Positions 31,235 to 40,200 of a stretch of DNA of 64,000 bases are shown piece by piece. Position 1 is the first letter of the stretch. Every line of letters starts with the position of its first letter. The stretch is taken from positions 1 to 64,000 of the forward strand of contig CM016926.1 in NCBI GenBank assembly GCA_006247105.1, given 5' to 3'. A program made the position numbers and the translations under genes. This DNA comes from Giardia muris. Lineage: Eukaryota > Fornicata > Diplomonadida > Hexamitidae. A model generated the notes under the pieces. It worked only from the letters and a program-made list of their open reading frames with translations. It was not told where the DNA came from and did not search any database.

Positions 31235-33166
31235 TCCCTTACAGATTTGATGGGGGCGGCCATGTTTGGCAACCTCGAGGACGTGAAAAGGAACCTCAAT
31301 CAGGTCGGGAAGAAGGACGAAGATGGATGGACGGCCCTGATGTACGCAACAAGACAAGGCCACTCTGATTGCATTCCTCTACTCGAGGGAGAGATTGGAA
31401 TGCAGAACAACAGTGGACGGACTGCATTGATGAAGGCCGTAGAAGAAAACCACACAGACTGTGTCCGCCTCCTCCTCTCAGAGGCCGGGAAGCAGACGAC
31501 AGAGGAATGGAAGTTCACTTCAGCTCGTAATAGGGTTATCTTCCACCCTGGAACCACGGCTCTCATGATGGCCGCCTGGATGAATCATATCGATTGCATC
31601 CCCCTCCTTGAAAGGGAAGTCGGGATGGAGGACGACGATGGACGAACCGCACTGATGTATGCTGCCCGCAATGGCCAAGTAGATTCTGTCAAACTCCTTC
31701 TTTCTGAAGCTGGGAAACAGACGACGAAGGAATGGTGGGTTTTTCCCCCCGAAACGACGGCCCTCATGCTCGCGACCTACTTCAACCACTCCGAGATCGT
31801 CCAAGTCCTCCTCCCTTATGAGCAGGGAATGGAGGACTCCAAAGGGCGCACAGCCGAGTGGTATGCATACAATAGTTCGTGGGGAGGTAACTTCACTCGA
31901 GTCCGCAAGCTCCTCGAGAACGAGGGTTCAGAACGACTCCCCCCACCAAGTCCTGGACTAACCAATCAGGAACGTATCAACGAACCCATAGCTGAGAACG
32001 AATCTCTCGAGAATCCGCCTACTAGAACTGAAGAGTCTCTCATCTCATCCGCCATCCAGGGGGACCTCAACACACTCCGAAGGCACCTCGACCAGGCGGG
32101 ACAGAAGGACTCCTCAGGCATGACGGCCCTGATGCACGCCGCCTCCCGAGGCCAGACCGAGGTCGTCCGCCTCCTCCGGCCCCTCGAGGCCCGCCTCCAG
32201 GACGGGAGGGGATGGACGGCCCTGATGCATGCAGTGGGGAGAGGACACGAGGAGTGCGCCGGCCTCCTCCTCCTGGAGAGGGACCTGAAGGACGGGGAGG
32301 GCAGGACGGCAGAGGACGTCGCCAACGGCCTTCCCGATGGGAAGAAGAAGATCACGCCTCTCCTCAGAAAGAAGGTCCAGCTCCCCGACCTTCCCGATGA
32401 GCTCTCGTCCTTCCAGCTTACGGGGAGGCTCGGAAGGGGGGCCTTCGGGACCGTCTTCTCCGCCTGGTCCGAGGATCACGGGAACTGCGCCCTGAAGGTC
32501 GTCGAGTACGAGGAGATGGAGAGGACGATCGTCGACTCCCTCCGAAGGGAGATGGGGACCATTCCCTCCCTCGAGCACCCCCACGCCCTCCGCTACCACC
32601 GGGTGCACGACGACCCGGACAACGGGACCGCCTACCTCGTGATGGAGTGGTGCTCCGGGACGCTCCTCGACGAGGTCCGGGGGCGCGGGGAGAGGGGAGA
32701 GCCCTTCAGGGACGAGGAGGTGTGGAGATGCCTTCGGGAGATGGCGAGCGGTCTTGCCTACCTCCACGAGAGGGGGCTCGTCCACAGAGACCTGAAGCCG
32801 GGGAACATCTTCCTTGCTCCAAATGGAAGGCTCGTCCTCGCAGACTTCGGACTCGTTCGAGATGCCGCCAGGTCTCGCCGGATGAGTACGGTCGCAGGGA
32901 CGGAGCTCTACATGGCCCCTGAGCTCTATGATCCGGAGCCGCAGTACTCCTTCCCGGTCGACGTCTGGGCCCTGGGGGTGATTGGATATGAGTTGTGCAC
33001 TGGGAGGCTTCCCTTCTCCAATGTGTTTGCTATCTCTGAGGAAGAGCCCCCAGTCATCGAGGGAAGGGGTGAGCTTGCTGTCCTCATCTCCCAGATGCTC
33101 TCGAAGGATCCCAAAGACCGTCCGGCAGCACGGGAGGTCCTCAAGGAGGCGGAGGGTCACGATTGA
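31232..33166 (+). CDS. Ankyrin-repeat protein kinase (ankyrin N-terminal, kinase C-terminal)
   Basis: 644 residues from ATG at 31232. Residues 1-235 are ankyrin repeats homologous to the left-flank gene at 1951. Residues 236-265 are a linker. Residues 266-385 are a second ankyrin block that begins as if it were another protein's N-terminus (LISSAIQGDLNTLRRHL). Residues about 395-644 are a protein kinase domain with all key elements: Gly loop GRGAFG (401-406), Lys422 in ALKVV, an alpha-C Glu near 440, HRDLKPGN (Asp520, Asn525), DFG (538-540) and APE (562-564). It is therefore predicted active as a Ser/Thr kinase. Giardia NEK kinases normally carry the kinase first and ankyrins after, so the order here is unusual and suggests fusion of two ankyrin-family genes. 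Substrates unknown. The A-run before the ATG fits a Giardia initiator. The stop TGA is at 33164-33166. Confidence 0.85.
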   Translation: MSLTDLMGAAMFGNLEDVKRNLNQVGKKDEDGWTALMYATRQGHSDCIPLLEGEIGMQNNSGRTALMKAVEENHTDCVRLLLSEAGKQTTEEWKFTSARNRVIFHPGTTALMMAAWMNHIDCIPLLEREVGMEDDDGRTALMYAARNGQVDSVKLLLSEAGKQTTKEWWVFPPETTALMLATYFNHSEIVQVLLPYEQGMEDSKGRTAEWYAYNSSWGGNFTRVRKLLENEGSERLPPPSPGLTNQERINEPIAENESLENPPTRTEESLISSAIQGDLNTLRRHLDQAGQKDSSGMTALMHAASRGQTEVVRLLRPLEARLQDGRGWTALMHAVGRGHEECAGLLLLERDLKDGEGRTAEDVANGLPDGKKKITPLLRKKVQLPDLPDELSSFQLTGRLGRGAFGTVFSAWSEDHGNCALKVVEYEEMERTIVDSLRREMGTIPSLEHPHALRYHRVHDDPDNGTAYLVMEWCSGTLLDEVRGRGERGEPFRDEEVWRCLREMASGLAYLHERGLVHRDLKPGNIFLAPNGRLVLADFGLVRDAARSRRMSTVAGTELYMAPELYDPEPQYSFPVDVWALGVIGYELCTGRLPFSNVFAISEEEPPVIEGRGELAVLISQMLSKDPKDRPAAREVLKEAEGHD

Positions 33167-33480
33167 GCAGGCTGACGTGTTGAAGACACGAACTCTGATC
33201 CTCAGGCCGGTCCTGACGTATCATCCACTCAGTCAGGACTGGGTCGACAAGAACGACCGTATTGCTTTCTCTTTTCAGTGGATTCTTACATGCTCCTGTA
33301 AAGAGAAGCTTGAAAGGCCCTAGTGAGGCAGTACCATAGTTGTCACGCCTTGTAGTAAAGTAGTATGGAGAGTTCTTTCTGAAAACCTGATCCAGCCTTT
33401 ATGTGATAGAGTGATACTCTCTGAGATCAGTCTTGGACCGTGAGACGATAATCTTGTGCTCCTAATCGGCTACTCGATCA
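33167..33480. other. Boundary DNA, possible gene fragments
   Basis: No gene I can support. One frame overlapping the kinase 3' end stays open to about 33323 and reads YHPLSQDWVDKNDRIAFSFQ, which looks protein-like, but it has no start and no family I recognise. Base composition drops here from the GC-rich array to a level like the core genes. Confidence 0.35.
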
Positions 33481-33483
33481 TAA

Positions 33484-34023
33484 GCTCCCCAACCCACAGT
33501 TCCAGATATTCTCGACAGTGTCAAATTGCAAGCACCACACAAGAGCACTGGTCTTACGCACGTTACTCCACACAGAACTTGTGAAGTACATAGAATTCTC
33601 GTGGGTACAACTTCATGTAGAAATGGAACGGGGATCAAACCCACACTACAAGCTTCTTCCGGAACTGGGAGAAGTAGTAAAGCCTCACGAAGGTCAGTAC
33701 CGACAGATGTTGCGGACTCATCTTTTCGTATAAGCGCAGAACCGAGGCGGCTATCAACGGAGTATCTATACTTTTGTCCTCCAGCAGGACTTCATAAGTA
33801 CTTCGGACATCCTGCTGAGTTCTTGGTCCTGCAGACCGAGACTTGTCAGAGGACGGACCTGTATACTTGTTATGGAGATGAGTGTCTGGGGATTGACCAG
33901 TACCGGATAGCCCCGGCTCTCGATAGCAGCGGAGGCACCGTCACATTCCACGCATATATGGAAAGCATCGAAGACGTGTCCTCTGATGCTATGAATACAT
34001 ACCTCACAGTATGTGGATCATAG
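33484..34023 (+). CDS. Unrecognised cysteine-containing open frame, no ATG at its 5' end
   Basis: The frame is open from just after TAA at 33481-33483 to TAG-type termination at 34021-34023, about 179 codons. It contains no ATG until near the C-terminus (MESIEDVSSDAMN). The first alternative start is TTG at 33526. The C-terminal half is protein-like (STEYLYFCPPAGLHKYFG, TCYGDECLGIDQYRIAP, GTVTFHAYME, TYLTVCG), with spaced cysteines and alternating hydrophobic residues suggesting a beta-rich extracellular domain. I do not recognise the family. It may be the 3' end of a truncated secreted or surface-protein gene stranded at the array/core boundary. A spliced gene is possible but I find no Giardia-type splice signals that fit. 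Confidence 0.35.
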   Translation, partial: APQPTVPDILDSVKLQAPHKSTGLTHVTPHRTCEVHRILVGTTSCRNGTGIKPTLQASSGTGRSSKASRRSVPTDVADSSFRISAEPRRLSTEYLYFCPPAGLHKYFGHPAEFLVLQTETCQRTDLYTCYGDECLGIDQYRIAPALDSSGGTVTFHAYMESIEDVSSDAMNTYLTVCGS

Positions 34024-34195
34024 AGAGGCCAAGCTCGCTGAGCCATGAGGAGGGTCAAGACAGTCTGGGATCGGACTTAATCCCAGTCTTCGACTTCACA
34101 CAACAATCACGCTTTCTCAGATGGTATGAGAGGCCCTGGTAAGAATAGCCCGTAGTCCGAGGGCCCTACGCGAATCCTCCGTGACCCCCCGGCGA

Positions 34196-34266
34196 GCATC
34201 GATGGTTTAGGGGTAGAATGCTTGCTTGCCAAGCAAGAGACCCGGGTCCGAGTCCCGGTCGATGCA
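34196..34266 (+). tRNA. tRNA-Gly(GCC)
   Basis: A 71-base cloverleaf with perfect acceptor pairing (GCATCGA with TCGATGC, discriminator A), D arm GTTT/GAAT with loop AGGGGTA, anticodon stem CTTGC/GCAAG with loop TTGCCAA (anticodon GCC), and T stem CCGGG/CCCGG. It decodes GGC/GGU. The T loop reads TCCGAGT, so the usual U at position 55 is C, which also changes the internal B box from GGTTCGA to GGTCCGA. No intron and no encoded CCA. It ends 5 bases from the stop of the opposite-strand gene. Confidence 0.93.
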
Positions 34267-34271
34267 CTCTT

Positions 34272-37200
34272 TCACTCACGCATCTGACGCGCCAAGACTC
34301 GAACCGCCTCGAGTATACGAGGTCCGCAGACGGCCTCTAGTGCTGCATGTATTTGTGCGAGGGTATTCTGATTCGGAGGAGTTCCCAGAACGGTCACAAC
34401 CATAGAGGGTGGGGCATCTCGCTTCCCCCCTTTAGGGGCAACCGGTTCTTCTAATATGGGGCTATTCTGAACATTTATCAGATAAGGCTTTCTATTAGCA
34501 AGAAATGCAGGGTCTGAGCCCGAGTAAACTGTTGTGATGCCCGTCTGCGTCTGTAAAACAAGCGTCCGACGCATCTGCTCTGGAGCCTCCTTTCCGCCTG
34601 TGGGCTTGGCTGCTTTTTCAACGGGTTGTTGGAAGGCATTGAAGTCAACGACAACACCATCATTCCAGGCCGTTTCAAGAGATAATAGGTGACTAGCCAA
34701 TATTGTTCCAGGATGATCGTTCACCTGTGTAAGACGATCAGTGATATGCTTCTGCAGTGAGTTTCGAAGCGTGGTGACAAGGTCGATAACTGGGGAGGTC
34801 TGGCCTCGGCTTAACATTTCGCAGAGACTTGTCAATTTGTCCAGACACCAAAGGAGTGTCACCTTACTACCAAAGATGGACGATATGGTGGCTGTAGAAG
34901 TCAGGTCCGAAATTAGAATAAGAAGGAGAGAGATCTCCGTTTTTGTGAAGAGTTGCTCCATGAATCCCGCTTCTAATACGGTCAGAGAAATGCTTTCTGG
35001 ATTGCTGGGCGGGTTAATCACTAGTTCTGGATTCAGGACTCCCACGATATATAATAGGACATCTTTAAGATCCGTTCTTTTAGGTTGCTGTAAAGTAAAG
35101 ACCCCATTACCGCCCAAGCTATTTGAAAGGATGGGAGGAAGGCTAGAAGTATCAGTCATGGTTGTAGGTGCCTCAGTACGGTCGAAATACTCGGTGCAAC
35201 TAATTGTATCGAGCACCGTCGTTCCTAACTTCATGACGACCGCCAAAGCGCGAGCAAGACAGGCTTGACGGAAACTTCCGAGAAGACGTGCGGCAACGAG
35301 GGCGGGCTGAACGCCCTGAAGTGCAAATGGGGAAGTCTCCTCTGGAAGCTTTGCAGATGCCTGCTTCTTTTCTGCCACATGTAAGTCCGCATTCTCCTTG
35401 TAGGTACAACCTTCTTGGAGCGAGACCACTAGTCTGGTCGAGGGGGCATAATTATTACGGTCAGGAGTAAGGACAAAAGGTCCTTCGGTACAAACTAATC
35501 TCAGTAATTGAGTACTGTACTCGCTGGAATTCATAATAGCATCCTGCAGAGTGGTGACCACACGCTCCATGTCGTCTGCAGGCGGCTTATAGCCCAAGAC
35601 GTCGAGAACCGTTGCCATTCTCAAAGTGGCATAGCCCGTATCGATAAGAGCCTTATTCCCCATGAAGATCAGCATATCTGGATGAACACACTGGTTTCGA
35701 GGGTCCCGGCAAAACGTGGTCGGAGACACGGTGAATGCTCCAAAGGTTGCTGTCGTCTCGGCAAGCCACATGGCGACGATCCTATCCTTAATGAAGTCCC
35801 CCTGAGCGATGTCCTGAATCTCCTCAGGAATGGTAAGCACGACATACACCAATCTTTCAATGGCGAGTGCAAGGATAAGTCGTAATTCCCTGAGCAGACG
35901 ACTCTCTGGTGCCCAACGACTGAGTATGTCTAGACATACCGTGATGATGACCGCCGCTAACTCGGCACGCTTGCCCGAGAGGGTCATGAGCGTCGCCTGA
36001 ACGATTGAAAGGTCATTGGATGTCTTCGCAGACTCAAGTGAAATCCTTGGCATCCCTAAGAAGATGAAGGCACTTGTGAGATACATCCTTAAGGAGGTAA
36101 GGCAAAGGACTTCCACCATCGGGCGCCTGCTAAATATGCGCTCTGCGAAGTCGAGCGTCTCCAGTGCCGCATCATACAATGATGCAAGCTGTGCGGGATT
36201 GGCATCCACTGGAACGCAGAGATTGTGTGTTAGAACAAATTGGAAATCATCGGAGAAGAAGGAGCCGAAAGAGAAGCCAGGAGCACATATGAAGAGCAAG
36301 TGGTAAGCCAGAAGGTCAACGAAGTGAAGGGGAGTGCAAAGGGACGTTGGTTGTGGCGTTCCTTCCATATGCTCGCTAGCCGTGGGTACTTTGTATTCCT
36401 GATCCTGTGACCCGAAGACTAGGGTACATTGGCAGGAGAGAATACACTCCATTATTGTACAAACTGTTGCCACATTCTGCTGAAGGAAAAATGAGTCCAT
36501 ATATAGTCGAATACCACCTCCTCGTCGATAGTCTTGTAAGATCTTTCGCAACGGTGAGGGAGGTGAATCATCTGGGCTTGCCAATTGCTGACACGGCTCA
36601 AGCCCAACGATTTGCCTCTTATGTGCATGCTTCTCTTCGAGTTTAAATACTTGATCTTTCTCATAATAATCAAAGAGGATTTCTAGTAACTGGCACCATG
36701 AAGTTAAGTCGTGGCGTAGAAGGATCTGCACAGAGGTCATGGTACGCAGATATAAGTCTAGACAGAGGGGATGCAAAGAAAGGGACAAGAACTGCTGCGG
36801 AGATAGTGTTTCTGTGTCGGCGGCCTTAATATGTAGGCAGGGGCCTACGTTCTGGCCGATTTGTGAGATGTGGATACTAATACTCTTAATAATCGTTTTA
36901 GCAGCCAACGAGTAAGAGGCCGGATCGTAGAGCAGACGAATGCGTAGTAGATGGCTATATGCCTCACGAACCCTTCCCTCGGCGACATTGAGGAGTGCTT
37001 TGAGGAGGGAGAGTGGGATGTACATCTGGGTTACATATTGCACCACATCCTCCGGAAGTGGTTGGATCTGCTCGCCATCCTCAGATGACTCACAGCGACG
37101 AAGACGATATGGAGTGGAGGTCAGAATCGTTGCCTCTAAGTCTTCTGTGCATACAATTCCTCGTTGCACAAGCGCTGTGCCCGACTTGATCGATCCCCAT

Positions 37201-40200
37201 AGAACATTGCAGCATGAGAAGACGATGAGATTTGTATTGATGGCCCCGACGATAGTTAAGCCAGAAGGCTTCTGCGCTGTAAGGGCGCAAAACTCGACGA
37301 AGCCATCAAAAAGGGGGTCTGAGAGGGACATAGCCTCCAGAGCAGGTACCATCAATGACCAAACGTCATTACAACTAAAGGCGCGAAACCAGGCTATGCA
37401 GGCCTGGACGGAAAGCAAGATGTGTGAAAATGACCGCCAGGTAAGCTTGTTGATACAGGCAAGACACGTCTGCAGAAGAAGCACAACGTAGAGGGTAATG
37501 ACGCTTGTATACGGAATGTGCAACTCTGGGGAGGGCTCTACATCGCGTGGCCCACGACGAGCACTTTGGGGTCGGCATCGGAATGTGCACTGCTGAGAGA
37601 CTACGTAGTGTATATGGGCACAGAGCGTCAGGAGAAGAGAGTCGGCAAATGGGGTGACAAATCGGCTACCAACCTCTGCTATTGACTGCGAAATGCCTCT
37701 CCCATTTGATTTGGGTGAAGTTAGGGCAGCAGAACACTCGCGTAGGATGGCCAGGACGTCCAGCTCACTATATTGCTGCTTGGCGGTGATAAAAGTGGTC
37801 CCACACTGCAATGCGTACCTTTGCATTACTAGCGTGTAGATCTGGGCATATTCTATATCGCGCTCGGTAATCTTCTCTATGTAGAAGAGTCGCGTGAACC
37901 AAATCACGAGTAAACGGGCGAGAAGCTCTATATCGGATAACGATTCGGGGCTGAGGGAGATAGTAGGCTTGATAGACTCCTCCTTCTTCCCTCCCTTTGC
38001 GGTGGTTTCCTTCGTTGGGGAAGGAGGTGTAGGCTCCTGTAATATGGTGGCACATAGCTGATGGATGTTATCGATCATTTCAACCAAATCCGCGTCGTGC
38101 TCATCCTCCTGATATAAGCCCAATTGGATAATGGCATCATATTTGGAAGCGAAAAAGCGACGTGAATAAAGAGGCCCTTCTGGTGTATCAGCAAGACCTG
38201 GAAGCAAGTGCTCAAAAAGGTCAAGCAGATAGACCACATCGCTTGCCACCGTCAAGTACCCTCCCTCAGGGGTATCCTGGATCTCAAGAAGCGATTGAAG
38301 TGCGAAAAGAAGGAAGTCTGCCATATTGGAGTCGGAAAGAGTGAGGCTAGCTAGGAGGCCTCGAAAAGTGTCCTGGTACGTATTGTCGAGTAGTGTAAAC
38401 GTGAGATATTGACAGGCTAGGGTGTATGAGGAGGTGACGCACATACGCATATGGACGAAGATGGCCCGCACCTTTTCTAGCTGCATAGCACGCATGAGGA
38501 CATCAACGCACGTCGAGATAAGTGCCTGCTGCCATTTTAGCGTATGAAGGACAGTCTTCGGGGGAGTGATATTAGTCGTCATCTGACGCGTCTCAAGAAA
38601 GGCTGGAATTCCATTTGTGCAGAGAGGTAAGTCTGCTGGTGTTTGCAAGAGCAGAAGCTTTTCCATCGGGGCGGTCGTGGTGGCCTCAAAGGAAGTACGT
38701 TGAGTGGCTAGCATTGTCCGATAGAGGTCTGTTAACGACTCCGCGTCCCTCAATGTCTTGTCTTCATCTCCTCCCTCTGTCCCTTCGCATAGAGAGGAAT
38801 ATATTTCAAATAGGGCGTCGGATATGTCGATAAATTGGACGTTGAAGATACGATCGCAAAACCTCTGTATACGAGTTGAGAGCGAGGCTAAGTGACGCGT
38901 CCGAAGTGCGTACGAGAGGGATCCCGTAGAAGCCTCATGGAGAACAGTTTTGGCCAAGTCGAGCATGCCTTGCAAAACCGGAGTGAGAGCATCCATGAGA
39001 GTGGTCCTATCCATCTTCTCTGGCTGCAGCTCCAAGGGACAGAAGTAGGTGCTAAACGTCGCAAGCCTGAGATTGGTGAGCAACTGCTGGCGAGCGAGCG
39101 CAGCGTTCAGGTTCAACCCGGTCTGTACAACATAGTCTGTGTCCAATAAGGCGAGTGTGTTTCTTGCAAACCCTAAAACCGATTTGAACGTGGAGCTGGT
39201 GAAAACCTCGGGTTTGAAGCGAAGAGAGTAATCAATGGGAGTCGCAACCCGCAAAGCCGCTAAGGTAACGTCCGTCAATAGCGCGACAGTCACATTTGCA
39301 GGGTCTCCAAAGTACTTCTGAAGACTCAGACCCACCATGTCTATTGTTGGCGGAGGCGTCTCCCCCTTCTTTTCAGCTTGTGTAGCTTGAGCGGCATACT
39401 CGGACGTGGGAATACGAAGCACGGCGCTATTCAGATCCAGGAGTGTCGCAATATATGCTTGTAGGCAGATGGGGCTGAATGGAGCGCCCTTCACAAGCTC
39501 AAACATGTGGGCAAGAACGGAGAGATAGGTGACGACCTGCAACGTGGGCAGTTCTAAAAGGGGCTTGACTGCTGGAAGCTGGAGAGGTAGGGATACGGCC
39601 GTAAAGAGGGCTGCTTTGCTTGGGTCAGGCATTGGAAGGAGGTCCATTGCAATTGCAGCTAAGACAAGAGAGCTAATAGCTGCGCCCTGCAATGGGACAT
39701 AGGTCAGGCTTTTCCCAGGGATATCGTACCGAAAGATAGGCTTTTGCTCGATCAGATCCAAACACTGACCAATCTGCTTATGAATCCCGACGTACTGTGC
39801 TGCGGCCGTTGTGATCAAAGCCGTCGAGCCGTTGGGGGTCAGCTTGAAGGAGTAGGGCAAGGTAGATGCCTCCCGAAGCCATATCCGTGAGAGGATACAG
39901 AAGGAACAATAGCCCATAATTGCGGCTCTATCGTCCTGCAAAAGCTTCCCACTATGCTTTGGCGTGTGGTAAATGGCGGTGAGTGCGGCCATAAGCGCCA
40001 TATGGTTTGCACAGACGAAGGTCGGTTGCATCCGAATGGCCTCTGACAAGGCCGGTGTGAGTCCAGCACTCTCCAATAGGCAATCGTCCTGTCGATCCCT
40101 TCGAGGGGAGTCGGGATGAGACTCATCCGTACCACTGAACTGGCTATAGTCGGTTAAAGAAACGGCCTGTATTCCTTGGGAGAGAGCCTGGAAGATACGA

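Noticed and set aside
33540..33580. Possible 3' splice site (CTCCACACAG) before the orphan frame
   Set aside because: It only loosely resembles the Giardia consensus ending ACACACAG, and no matching GTATGT-type donor with an upstream coding exon was found.
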